A DNA stretch of 20,552 nucleotides from CAYWMP01 sp964459445 (GCA_964459445.1 CAYWMP010000106.1:1-20552); one strand, 5' to 3'; positions 1-7,764 are shown, counted from the stretch's first letter. Translations and numbers: made by a program. The notes: a model not told the origin generated them from the sequence alone.

Positions 1-54
1 ATGATCAACGTTGATTCAAAGTTGAAACAAATTTCAAATATTTTTGGCTAGAAT

Positions 55-291
55 TTACAACCTATCGTGATCTTCTGGTTCTACATTCGGGACCTTTTCC
101 AGCACTTTTTGGAATTTCCTTACACTTGCCCTTTTGGCCCTTGCTTCAATGTATTCTTCGGTCAACAGCGCAGACATTTTTTCAGCTGCAGCGGAGGCGA
201 TAAATTGGTTGATCGAAATGCCCTCTCGCTTGGCCAATTGCCTTATCTGTTCGTGAAGAGAATTGGGTATGCGCAAACTTAAGGTACTCAT
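55..291 (-). CDS. Ribbon-helix-helix (CopG/HicB-like) antitoxin
   Basis: A 78-residue protein that opens with a short beta strand (residues 2-8, LSLRIPN) followed by two helices (about 9-22 and 27-42), the layout of a ribbon-helix-helix DNA-binding domain. The rest is charged (many E, K, R) and would be the toxin-binding tail. Its ATG overlaps the TGA of the upstream PIN gene in an ATGA junction (288-291), so the two are translationally coupled. From the family, it should dimerise, bind an operator before the PIN gene, and neutralise the PIN nuclease. The toxin-first order is the reverse of the classical vapBC order. The function is inferred from the fold and pairing; the exact RHH subfamily is uncertain. 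Confidence 0.82.
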   Translation of the reverse strand: MSTLSLRIPNSLHEQIRQLAKREGISINQFIASAAAEKMSALLTEEYIEARAKRASVRKFQKVLEKVPNVEPEDHDRL

Positions 292-707
292 AATATCACT
301 CCTATCTCGTAAAGGAATTCTCTTGGATCAAGAATCCTCAAACCAAATTTTTCAACGTTTTTGAAATGGCGCTTATTATATGTAATGATGGCATTACAAC
401 CCCCTGCTACTGCCACTTCAAGAACGAGGTCATCAGAAGGATCCGGCAAAAAAGGGCGCCATAGGAAAAATATGTCTTGAGGATTACCTACTTGGCAGAA
501 AAAGTCTAATATGTCGCCAATATCTTTCTCAGAGATAGAGGCGGGCAGTTCCCCCCGCGTCAGCACTTCCTCGTACTCGATAATCAAAGGAACCGATATT
601 GCAACAGAGAATCTGCCGCTAGGAAGCAGAGTTAGCAACTTATATGACGCGCCATTGCGAGATCTTAAAGCTGAGAATAGAACGTTAGTGTCTATAACAA
701 CATTCAT
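288..707 (-). CDS. PIN-domain toxin (putative TA toxin component)
   Basis: A 139-residue single-domain PIN protein. The N-terminal strand carries the first acidic residue (D6 in VVIDTNVLFSAL); E46/E47 in EYEEVLT and D92/D93 in DPSDDLVLEVA supply the next acids; the final strand IITYNKRHF (about 107-115) is the usual PIN C-terminal motif with N111 where many members have D. This matches the 'putative toxin-antitoxin toxin, PIN family' group, presumed metal-dependent RNases acting in the cytoplasm. It is the first gene of a two-gene unit with the RHH protein, overlapping by 4 bases. There is no Shine-Dalgarno sequence before the ATG, and the predicted promoter would place the transcript start at or next to the ATG, so it may be translated as a leaderless mRNA. 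The target RNA cannot be inferred. Confidence 0.85.
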   Translation of the reverse strand: MNVVIDTNVLFSALRSRNGASYKLLTLLPSGRFSVAISVPLIIEYEEVLTRGELPASISEKDIGDILDFFCQVGNPQDIFFLWRPFLPDPSDDLVLEVAVAGGCNAIITYNKRHFKNVEKFGLRILDPREFLYEIGVIL

Positions 708-708
708 C

Positions 709-743
709 TGGTATTATATATCATACCATTTATCAGCGATCAA
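709..743 (-). promoter_or_regulatory. Promoter with overlapping operator for the PIN/RHH pair
   Basis: On the minus strand a -35 TTGATC (738-743) lies 17 bases from a -10 TATATA (715-720). A 6-bp inverted repeat, TGGTAT at 709-714 and ATACCA at 723-728, brackets that -10 box. This is the expected layout for autorepression by an RHH antitoxin. Motif match only. Confidence 0.45.
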
Positions 744-795
744 GTTATTTTTATAAGCAGAATGCCCTACTTCAACAGATGCGACATGCCTCCAT

Positions 796-2376
796 TCATG
801 CGATGTTTTGGACCTGGATCCGTTCACTGAGAACACTTGCGATGTTCATGTAAAGCTTGGAGGCAATGCCGGGGTTGCGGCGCTGAACTCTTTCGATGGC
901 ATTGTAATCGATGCGCAGGAGTTCGGTGTCGGTTTCCGCGATCACCGAGGCCGAACGCGTACCTTCGCCCAACAGGGCCATCTCCCCGAAAAGATCGCCT
1001 TGTTCGAGTGTATTGAGTATTTTTTCCCGCCCCTGTTCCGTTGTCAAAAGGACTTTGACCCGACCGGAAAGGATCAAAAACATCTCTTCTCCTTTTTCGC
1101 CCTGATCAAAGATCCGTTCCTGAGCCGAGGCCTTGCGGATACTACCCAATAACACGACTTTTTTGGCTTCGGAATGCCGCAGGTTCTGGAAAATCTGGCT
1201 TTGTTCCAGCACGGTTTTCTTGAATTTTACAGTCACATAATCCCAGAGGGTAATGAGCTGGACCCACACCAGGATGACCGGATTGACGAATAAGTCGGTC
1301 AAGAGTGCGTAAATCATGACCAGCCCCGATAGATACCCGAACTGGACGGAGGGCACAAAGGTAGACAGCATTATGGTAAAAAACCCCATGGCCAAGGCCA
1401 CCGAAGTGAATATGACCGGTTCGCCCTCGGTTTTGATCGCATTGGCCATGGCCTGCTTCTGGTCATTGGTTTTGCGCAGTTCGCGCTGGTAGCGCACCAT
1501 AAAATGGATGGTGTCGTCGATGGCAATGCCCAAGGCGACCAGAGCCACCATACAGGTGCTGGTATTAAGTGCGATGCCTAACCATCCCATCATGCCGAAA
1601 TTGATCAGGATCGGAATGGCATTTGAAATAATGGCGATCAGGCCGCCCTTAAGGGAAAAGAATACAATCGCCATGAGGATGAAAATGACCACCAGGGCAA
1701 GTCCGAGGCTCTTCACCTGCCCTCTTACGATGGCATCCGTCGAATTTTTCATCAAGTAATCCAGACCCGTAAATGTAATGGAAATATCCCTTATCTCGCC
1801 ATCCCTGCCATATCCCCTGATATTTTCATCGACATACTGTTGCACCTTTTTCATTTCCCGCGCAAGCTTGCGTGAACCGGATATCTTATGGAGCACCAAA
1901 ATACGCGCGTTTCTTCTGGCTGAATCCACATACTCCGCCACCGTTTCAAAGTCCATCAGCATCATGTATTGGGCCACGGCCTGCCGCGAATCCGGGATAC
2001 GGCGCATCTCCTCTCGACCTTCGTTCAATTCCTTATTCATCAACTTGATATAATCGGCCAGAGACACGGTTTTGTCGAAGGTTCCCAATTTTCCCATGAA
2101 CTGCTGGAGCCCATCCATCTGTTTCAAGACTTCCGGTTCCAGGATATCGCCCTCTTCCTCGACGCTTAATATGACATTGATGACATTCATGCCAGAAAGG
2201 TCTTTGTTCAACCTTTTAAGGTCCTTTATAAGGGGCGAGCTTTGCTTGAAAAAGCTCATGTAATTATTGTCCACCGATACGCGAAAAAGCCCAAACAGAG
2301 CAAAAAGGATTGAGAGGCCTGCAATCGAAGCAATGAGACTTGCATGGTTTTTATTGACCTCGACGATCCAATCCAA
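796..2376 (-). CDS. RND-superfamily exporter, C-terminal half, with cyclic-nucleotide-binding domain
   Basis: This is the second half of a 12-TM RND/MMPL-type exporter (COG1033-like). It has one TM near residues 13-32, a large periplasmic loop, then five TMs between about 225 and 372; the IAIDDTIHFM segment is the acidic proton-relay-like motif of the family. From about residue 393 comes a CRP-like cyclic-nucleotide-binding domain whose phosphate-binding cassette is intact (FGEMALL followed by TRSASV, with the key E and R). The reading frame opens at a TTG with no proper start signal. The same frame extends upstream as GNKKLERLLDWIVEV, which reads like the natural continuation of the N-terminal half, so this is one gene broken by a frameshift. 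The substrate is unknown. The sensor domain suggests gating by cAMP, c-di-GMP or similar (inference). Confidence 0.85.
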   Translation of the reverse strand: MDWIVEVNKNHASLIASIAGLSILFALFGLFRVSVDNNYMSFFKQSSPLIKDLKRLNKDLSGMNVINVILSVEEEGDILEPEVLKQMDGLQQFMGKLGTFDKTVSLADYIKLMNKELNEGREEMRRIPDSRQAVAQYMMLMDFETVAEYVDSARRNARILVLHKISGSRKLAREMKKVQQYVDENIRGYGRDGEIRDISITFTGLDYLMKNSTDAIVRGQVKSLGLALVVIFILMAIVFFSLKGGLIAIISNAIPILINFGMMGWLGIALNTSTCMVALVALGIAIDDTIHFMVRYQRELRKTNDQKQAMANAIKTEGEPVIFTSVALAMGFFTIMLSTFVPSVQFGYLSGLVMIYALLTDLFVNPVILVWVQLITLWDYVTVKFKKTVLEQSQIFQNLRHSEAKKVVLLGSIRKASAQERIFDQGEKGEEMFLILSGRVKVLLTTEQGREKILNTLEQGDLFGEMALLGEGTRSASVIAETDTELLRIDYNAIERVQRRNPGIASKLYMNIASVLSERIQVQNIA

Positions 2377-3551
2377 AAGGCGTTCAAGCTTTTTATTTCC
2401 TGGGGATGGTTCCTGTTTGTGGCTACAACAGACTTGGGCACCTTGAACAGCCGCAGCAGGGACGGGACGGTTATGATGGTCGCGACATAATTGGCGAACA
2501 GCCCAAAGGCCATGCCGATCCCGAATTGCCTGATGATAGTGGTTTCGTTCAGCGCCAGGGTGCCGAATCCGATGATGGTTGTTAATGAGGTCAAGGTAAT
2601 GGGCAGCGCGCTTTGCCTGACCGAAAACATGATGGCCTCCGGCTTGTCCAGGCCATTGCGCAACTGGTGAAAGTAAAGGGACAGGATATGCATATCCTCA
2701 GTGCTGCCGACAACCAGTATGAGGCCCGGCACCAAAGCGATATAGGGCGTAATGGGATAGTTCATGAGTGAGAGGAAGCCGAAGGTCGCAGCAACGCTCA
2801 AACCGGTTGTGACTATGGGAAGCACGACGGCGATCGGGGTGCGATAGGCCCAAAAGAGGAAAATGACAATGACCACCAGAACGGCCATATTGACGGTTTT
2901 CTGATCCTTTTCAATATTATTGAGAAAAGTCCCGGTCGCCCGGGGAGCGCCTACATGATAAACATCGATATCTTCCCGGTTATTTTTGTTGATAATGCTG
3001 GTCACCTGATCGACAAACCTCTTTTTAAAGGCCTTATCATCCTCAGGTTTTTCGGTATATATGTTGATGGCCGCGGCCCTGGCATCGGAAGAAACGATGT
3101 AGCCTAGGAACTGATCATTGTTCAGAGCCTCCTCTCGAATACGTCGCAGGCCGTCAGAATCTTCCGGAATATCCTTTATCAGTTTGTCGGTACTGACCAA
3201 ATCGCCCTCACCCTTGATCCTATGAACGCTGGTGAGGCTGAGCACGCGGTCCACCTCATCGATGCCCTCGAATCCTTCGGTAAGGGCCTCTATCAGGCTC
3301 AGTGTGCCCTGGGTAAACACATCCCCTGCTTTCGGCTTTACAACCACGACAGAGAGGACATCGCTGCCAAAGGTATCCTTGAAGAAATGTTCGTAATACT
3401 CGGTTTGCGGATCACCCACAGGAAGAAACTGCTCCATGTCCGAGTTTAGCTCGATGGTATGGACCTTCGGCATGAGAAGCGCTATGGCGATGACAAGCGA
3501 AACGCAAGAAACAAGCGGGTGATTGACGACCCAGGGGAGAATTTTCTTCAT
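2256..3551 (-). CDS. RND-superfamily exporter, N-terminal half (frameshifted)
   Basis: The N-terminal half of an RND exporter: TM1 at about 12-29, a periplasmic domain to about residue 218, then five TMs between 221 and 366 with the family motif VGSTEDMHILSLY (281-293). A good ribosome binding site (AAGGAG, 5 bases before the ATG) supports the start. Similarity to the family should stop at about residue 372 (LLRLFKVPKSVV); the last ~55 residues are read out of frame over the coding region of the second half. A -1 change between about 2376 and 2440 would join the halves into one protein of roughly 900 residues. Either the gene is broken, the assembly lost a base, or there is recoding. COG1033 proteins are predicted to export lipids or hydrophobic compounds; no substrate can be named here. 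Confidence 0.85.
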   Translation of the reverse strand: MKKILPWVVNHPLVSCVSLVIAIALLMPKVHTIELNSDMEQFLPVGDPQTEYYEHFFKDTFGSDVLSVVVVKPKAGDVFTQGTLSLIEALTEGFEGIDEVDRVLSLTSVHRIKGEGDLVSTDKLIKDIPEDSDGLRRIREEALNNDQFLGYIVSSDARAAAINIYTEKPEDDKAFKKRFVDQVTSIINKNNREDIDVYHVGAPRATGTFLNNIEKDQKTVNMAVLVVIVIFLFWAYRTPIAVVLPIVTTGLSVAATFGFLSLMNYPITPYIALVPGLILVVGSTEDMHILSLYFHQLRNGLDKPEAIMFSVRQSALPITLTSLTTIIGFGTLALNETTIIRQFGIGMAFGLFANYVATIITVPSLLRLFKVPKSVVATNRNHPQEIKSLNAFWIGSSRSIKTMQVSLLRLQASQSFLLCLGFFAYRWTIIT

Positions 3552-3826
3552 GGCCGCTCCTTGTGAGGGGGGTATGATTTTTATTTGCTTTCTATGGGAC
3601 GCGATGCCGAATGGACTCCTGGCGGAAAAGGCAGAAACCGCTCAGGAGAAGGGTTCGCAGTATTTGAGTGGCTTCTCCATGGAATAACCCCTTGGAAGAG
3701 GTTGCAAAAAGGAATATGCGGTAGGTTAGAGCCAAAATGGGAGAAATGTCAATGGCGGGGATTGAATATTGAAGATTGACTATTGAATACTGAAAATTAA
3801 GTCGACAATAGGCAATCGGCAGCTTT
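3552..3826. repeat. Intergenic stretch with degenerate GAATATTGA-type repeat
   Basis: No gene is supported in these 275 bases. An inverted repeat, GGAGAAG (3645-3651) and CTTCTCC (3672-3678), forms a hairpin without a T tract. The run at about 3761-3801 is made of near-copies of ATTGAATATTGAAGATTGA, one of a family of simple degenerate intergenic repeats that recurs at about 9949, 10190 and elsewhere in the window. Small open frames here simply translate that repeat. Confidence 0.5.
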
Positions 3827-4225
3827 CTATTTGAGCAGCTCAAAAAAATCGAAATTCGATGCCCGTTTGTCGAAGGTAAGCACACGTTCACATCCTGAGA
3901 ATTTAGCAGAATGCGCGATCAAAAGATCCGAAAGATCAATTTTCGTTTCTCGCGCAGAGGAGACAAAAGTCATAATCATTGATTGCCCTTCGAATTCTAG
4001 AATAGGCATTAATAGGAGCTTATCAACGGAATCAAGTATATCCATTCTTGAGATCTTAAATACGGATTCTAGCACCCAAACAGTCTCCAGGAGAACCAGC
4101 AGCGGAATGAACAGAAATTCGTTATCAGATTCCGCCTGTTTGAATATCCTGTAGACGGCTTTGGCTTGCCTTTCGTCATCCCTGACAAGGAAGCGAATCA
4201 GCACATTTGTGTCTAAGGCCTTCAT
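3827..4225 (-). CDS. VapC-like PIN-domain toxin
   Basis: A 132-residue PIN-domain protein with the canonical acidic set: D5 in MKALDTNVLIRF, E47 in LLETVWVLE, D97 and D100 in KIDLSDLLIA, and D119 in VLTFDKRA. This full set predicts an active Mg-dependent endoribonuclease; family members cut tRNA or rRNA loops. Its ATG overlaps the TGA of the upstream AbrB-type gene (ATGA at 4222-4225), the usual antitoxin-first order, so expression is coupled. It belongs to a different PIN subgroup from the one at 288-707. The target is unknown. Confidence 0.88.
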   Translation of the reverse strand: MKALDTNVLIRFLVRDDERQAKAVYRIFKQAESDNEFLFIPLLVLLETVWVLESVFKISRMDILDSVDKLLLMPILEFEGQSMIMTFVSSARETKIDLSDLLIAHSAKFSGCERVLTFDKRASNFDFFELLK

Positions 4226-4470
4226 CTGAAATTCTTCCTCATCTTTTGCCTTATCCCAGAATCCATTTTCTCAGTAGAAACAGGTTTTCTACCTGGCTTG
4301 TGCAACATGCCAAATACATCATCCACCTTCTTCGTGATCGGTTTTATAAGCGCTTCTCCTTTTTCGGTGACGACTAATTCGACCTTATCTCCCGTGTGCA
4401 ACCTTAAGGAATCCCGAACGGTTTTCGGAATGGTTAACTGCCCCTTGCTTGTTATCGTCGCTAATGCCAT
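4222..4470 (-). CDS. AbrB/MazE-family antitoxin (SpoVT-AbrB domain)
   Basis: An 82-residue protein. Residues 3-48 form a swapped-hairpin AbrB domain (TITSKGQLTIPKTVRDSL, then GDKVELVV), and the basic C-terminal tail should wrap the PIN toxin. A strong ribosome binding site (AAGGAGGGG) precedes the ATG. It is the first gene of the pair, overlapping the toxin by 4 bases. From the family it is a DNA-binding antitoxin that represses its own operon; a 9-bp inverted repeat just upstream is the likely binding site. Confidence 0.9.
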   Translation of the reverse strand: MALATITSKGQLTIPKTVRDSLRLHTGDKVELVVTEKGEALIKPITKKVDDVFGMLHKPGRKPVSTEKMDSGIRQKMRKNFR

Positions 4471-4492
4471 GTCCCCTCCTTACATTTCTGTC

Positions 4493-4518
4493 ACTTCCTT
4501 ATATAAGAGTAAGGAAGT
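4493..4518 (-). promoter_or_regulatory. Inverted-repeat operator upstream of the AbrB/PIN pair
   Basis: A perfect 9-bp inverted repeat, ACTTCCTTA (4493-4501) and TAAGGAAGT (4510-4518), with an 8-base AT-rich centre, lies 22 bases before the antitoxin ATG. A TTGACT (minus strand, 4529-4534) is a possible -35 with a weak -10 inside the repeat. The position fits an autoregulatory operator. Confidence 0.5.
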
Positions 4519-4668
4519 ATGAAAATTTAGTCAATATTTTTTTTGAATGTATATTGAATTAGGAATTTTTGCAGGATTGCGATGCTGGAGTCATTCCAGG
4601 ATGTTTTATTCGGTACGTTTTAGCTTGGTATCAGTTTCCGCGATAAGCGATGCTGTATGAAAGGTGTT

Positions 4669-6537
4669 TTATGATTCTTGGGATTCCAGATACTGCAACA
4701 GGTAACGGTGGGCCAGGAGATCGGAGTTGATCATGCCCAAGACCCGCCCGTCTTCGACAACAGGCATGGCTGAGATTTCATACTGCTCCAGCTTGCGCAC
4801 TATATCCAACATGCTGTCATCCGGAGAGGCAAAGGCCACCTCATGGGTCATAATGCTATCCAGCGCCAACTCTTCACACACCCCTTTTGCCACGGCGTTG
4901 GCAATATCCCACGCCGTAACGACCCCAACCAACAGGTCATCTTTTGAAACCACGGAGATGATGTTTCTCTTTTCCAATGTGATGAGAGAGGCCGCCTCCG
5001 GCACACTGCCATCGATTCGGATGGTCTGCATGGGCAACATGATATCCTTAGCGGTCCGGGCGTTCTCCTTTGCCTTGAGACGCTGAACACTAATGCGCTC
5101 TGCCGCTGCACAGGGCAGAAGATCCAGATCTGATGCCAGGAGATCCACCAGTTCAATCATATTGCCGCGCATAACTTTCTCTCTGTAAGTCTCTCCGGCC
5201 TCGAGTCGCTTCTCGGACAGTTCTGCAAACTCTTTGGCGAGATCTTTCAGCCAACGTTCCACGGCCTTTTGATCGCCAAACATGTCGCGGGGAATCCGAA
5301 GCTCTTTAGGCGTCTTTATCAAACGCTCCTGGGAAGCGAAAATTACGCCGCCCGAATTGACCAGGTAGTCATTGGCGATTATGACGCCCTTTTTCCGGTA
5401 AACGATCTGTTCCATCCGCGTACGCGCCGCCTTCTCATTGGGGTCCGACGAATAGGTGTTGGCGCCTTCTATGATGACAGACCAGTCTCCGATATTTTTT
5501 ACATTCATGGAGGCGCCTTCGGAAGGCAAGACGCCCAGGTATTTGAACACGGCTGCGGCAGGTATAAGACAGAACGCCGACTCCCGAAGTAGGTTATTTG
5601 CTTCAGTAGAGAATTTTGTAGAGTTCGGATATCCTTCCGTGGCTATTCGTTCCGTGAAATATCGGTTGGTAACCAGACGATGTTCCTGCCACATATCGAA
5701 CAGGTCTCCAATGGGCAGACCAGCCTCATCATAGAGATAACCCTCCAGATCGCTAATCCCCGTGGTTTTTGCCGTTGGCAACTTCTCCTTGAGGATACGG
5801 GCTGCATGGGCCCCGACCGCGCCGAAGCCCTGGATAAGAATCCTCAGTTCTTCTTCAGGGGGAACCTCAAGGCCTGAGAATTGGGGAAGAACCCTTAACC
5901 TGGGCATGATATCCAACAGCGTCTGGAGAGCAACAATGACGCCTCCGGCCGCCGCGCCGAGTTCATCGATACGATTTCCCCCCATTTCCATTGGTTTCGA
6001 AACCACGCAATCCAGGCCGTTTTCAATGGCGATGGTCTTCATATCAGAATCATTGGTTCCCACATCAGGACCCGGCAAATAGATTTCTCTGTATCGTCGG
6101 ATCAGCCTTGCGAATCCTCGCACGACTTCTCTTTGTTCTTTAGGGTCCAGGTCCCCTCTTCCCACAATGCCTGCTTTGCCTCCACCATAGGGCAGGTTTG
6201 CGGCCGCGTTTTTAAGGGTCATGCCGCGGGCCAGGTTATGGATATCAAGAGGGGTGATGTCCGGAAGCATCCTGATGCCGCCCAAGGAGGGGCTCCCCAT
6301 GGAAAGGTTGTCTACAACCAGGAAGCCGCCGATTTCAAAGGATGATGTTTCATCCCAAACGCAGGCAACCAGTTTGGGGCCGAGCTTATCGACCGTGATG
6401 TGAAAATGGGCCAAAAGGTGTTCGTCCCTTTGGGCGAACTCCAGATAGCACATGCCCCCATCTTTCCTGAGTCTATTCTTAAAAACCGTTGCCGGAAGGT
6501 GATCGCGTAGATATTCATCCATGATTTTGGGGATCAT
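4669..6537 (-). CDS. Glu/Leu/Phe/Val dehydrogenase with C-terminal CBS domain pair
   Basis: A 622-residue fusion. Residues 1 to about 480 are a glutamate/leucine/phenylalanine/valine dehydrogenase: substrate lysine in RGMTLKNAAANLPYGGG (K109), catalytic lysine K121 in GGGKAGIVG, catalytic aspartate D158 in PGPDVGTND, and a Rossmann loop IQGFGAVGAHAA (235-246). A helical linker is followed by two CBS domains (about 496-555, starting AKDIMLPMQTIRIDG, and 558-615, starting LDSIMTHEVAFASPDD). The enzyme part should oxidatively deaminate an amino acid with NAD(P). CBS pairs bind adenine nucleotides, so nucleotide control of the enzyme is a reasonable inference. The preferred substrate cannot be read from the sequence. 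The start is an ATG with a strong site (GAGGAGGG). It follows panB after 117 bases. Typical family members are about 410-450 residues and lack the CBS pair. Confidence 0.88.
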   Translation of the reverse strand: MIPKIMDEYLRDHLPATVFKNRLRKDGGMCYLEFAQRDEHLLAHFHITVDKLGPKLVACVWDETSSFEIGGFLVVDNLSMGSPSLGGIRMLPDITPLDIHNLARGMTLKNAAANLPYGGGKAGIVGRGDLDPKEQREVVRGFARLIRRYREIYLPGPDVGTNDSDMKTIAIENGLDCVVSKPMEMGGNRIDELGAAAGGVIVALQTLLDIMPRLRVLPQFSGLEVPPEEELRILIQGFGAVGAHAARILKEKLPTAKTTGISDLEGYLYDEAGLPIGDLFDMWQEHRLVTNRYFTERIATEGYPNSTKFSTEANNLLRESAFCLIPAAAVFKYLGVLPSEGASMNVKNIGDWSVIIEGANTYSSDPNEKAARTRMEQIVYRKKGVIIANDYLVNSGGVIFASQERLIKTPKELRIPRDMFGDQKAVERWLKDLAKEFAELSEKRLEAGETYREKVMRGNMIELVDLLASDLDLLPCAAAERISVQRLKAKENARTAKDIMLPMQTIRIDGSVPEAASLITLEKRNIISVVSKDDLLVGVVTAWDIANAVAKGVCEELALDSIMTHEVAFASPDDSMLDIVRKLEQYEISAMPVVEDGRVLGMINSDLLAHRYLLQYLESQES

Positions 6538-6610
6538 TTTTTCCCTCCTCTTGGACCACGGAATAGTAGCGTAATGGTGAAATGGGTTTTGGGATTTTCG
6601 AGAATGCTTA

Positions 6611-6628
6611 CCTTCGCTCGCAATGACA
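6611..6628. repeat. Degenerate TTCGCTCGCAATGACA-type repeat
   Basis: CTTCGCTCGCAATGACA lies in the 117-base gap between panB and the dehydrogenase. It matches a half-copy of a palindromic repeat common between genes in many bacterial genomes. The other half is not clear here. Confidence 0.35.
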
Positions 6629-6654
6629 TTTGGACATTCTATATTAACAGCCCG

Positions 6655-7509
6655 CTAATCAAACTCCCTGATCAGCTCCTGGAGCTTCTCCTCCTCCCCT
6701 TTGACCATATGGTAGCAGTGGTAATCCGTGGGAAAGGCGCCGCTTCTCACATCCTGGACATAATCCTTCAAAGCCCTGGTAATGTCTTCTGCGACATTGG
6801 CATATTTCTTGACAAATTTGGGTGTGAAGGCCGTGAACTGGCCGATCGTGTCTGAGACAATCAAAAGCTGGCCGTCGCAATCAATCCCTGCGCCGATGGA
6901 CAGGACAGGAATTTTGAGCTTCCGGGTGATAAATCCGGATACCTCAGGGGGGACGGCCTCGATGAGGAGCATTTGAGCGCCGGCATCTTCTATGGCCAAG
7001 GCATCTTCTATCACGAGCCTGGCCGATTCAACGGTCCGGCCCTGGGCCTTGTGACCGCCGATCTGACCCGAACTCTGAGGGGTGAGCCCAATGTGACCGA
7101 TGACCACGATGCCCGCATCGAGAATCGCCTTGATTCGGGAAATGATCCTTACCCCGCCTTCGAGTTTGATCGCATCGACCCCCGCCTCTTTTAAAAACCG
7201 GACGGCGTTGGCTACGGCGTCTTCATCTGAGATCTGATAACTGCCCAGGGGCATGTCACCTACAACAAAAGTGTTGGGAGCTCCGCGACGCACCGCCTCA
7301 CAATGAACGATGCACTGATCCATGGTCACCGGTATGGTGCTGTCATACCCATAAACACACATCCCCAGGGAGTCGCCGACCAGGATCATGTCCATATCCG
7401 CTGCCTCAGCAAACTGGGCCGTTGGGAAATCATAGGACGTGATCCACGTGATCTTCTGCCCTTCTTGCTTCATCCTCATGAAGTCATGGATCATGAGTTT
7501 CTTCTTCAT
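6655..7509 (-). CDS. panB: 3-methyl-2-oxobutanoate hydroxymethyltransferase
   Basis: Ketopantoate hydroxymethyltransferase, the first step of pantothenate and CoA synthesis: it adds a hydroxymethyl group from 5,10-methylene-tetrahydrofolate to 2-oxoisovalerate in the cytoplasm. The 284 residues match the usual family length. Diagnostic motifs are VGDSLGM (44-50, metal ligand D46), GYDSTIPVTMD (54-64), GDMPLGSY (84-91, second metal ligand D85), KLEGG (115-119), GHIGLTPQS (138-146) and LLIEAVP with catalytic E184. The start has a fair ribosome site (AAAGGAAA). No panC or panD lies nearby in the window. It may be transcribed with the downstream dehydrogenase. Confidence 0.96.
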   Translation of the reverse strand: MKKKLMIHDFMRMKQEGQKITWITSYDFPTAQFAEAADMDMILVGDSLGMCVYGYDSTIPVTMDQCIVHCEAVRRGAPNTFVVGDMPLGSYQISDEDAVANAVRFLKEAGVDAIKLEGGVRIISRIKAILDAGIVVIGHIGLTPQSSGQIGGHKAQGRTVESARLVIEDALAIEDAGAQMLLIEAVPPEVSGFITRKLKIPVLSIGAGIDCDGQLLIVSDTIGQFTAFTPKFVKKYANVAEDITRALKDYVQDVRSGAFPTDYHCYHMVKGEEEKLQELIREFD

Positions 7510-7551
7510 GGTATTTCCTTTCTAAAATGCACTATTATTCAAGATAGGCAT

Positions 7552-7764
7552 GTTAGTATGTTAACCGCAGACAAACGCAGACAATAAAGACTTTTTGCCT
7601 GGGCGACCTGCCCAGGCAAAAGTGCCATATGCCATAAAGGCACAAGTATAAAATTATCGTGAATCGATTGGCGTTTTTCGCCTCCGCAAGTCGCGGAGGC
7701 GAAAGGTCCGCGTCCGTCGAGCAACCCTAAGCGTAAGCGAAGAGTTGCGGGCGGTTAATATAAC
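7552..7764. repeat. Fold-back element with internal hairpins
   Basis: The 330 bases between panB and the next gene contain a 213-bp fold-back. Outer arms are TTAACCGC (7561-7568) and GCGGTTAA (7751-7758), extended imperfectly outward. Inside are two perfect 12-bp hairpins with 5-base loops, 7593-7621 (core GCCTGGGC/GCCCAGGC) and 7676-7704 (core GCCTCCGC/GCGGAGGC), and a weaker GTGCC/GGCAC hairpin (7622-7643). Neither strong hairpin has a following T tract, so they are not ordinary terminators. A MITE-like element or structured RNA is possible; no gene is supported. Confidence 0.6.

Noticed and set aside
2385..2400. Programmed -1 frameshift at the five-A run in the RND gene
   Set aside because: The heptamer does not fit the A AAA AAG pattern in the upstream frame and no clear downstream stem was seen; mutation or assembly error is simpler.
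3592..3891. 99-codon minus-strand open frame overlapping the VapC-like gene
   Set aside because: It overlaps a real PIN gene in another frame and its middle translates the GAATATTGA repeat.
7593..7704. Two strong hairpins as intrinsic terminators
   Set aside because: On either strand the T-run precedes and the A-run follows the stem; there is no run of T beyond the stem.
7539..7724. 61-codon minus-strand open frame before panB
   Set aside because: It only translates the hairpin-rich element at 7552-7764 and has no ribosome site.
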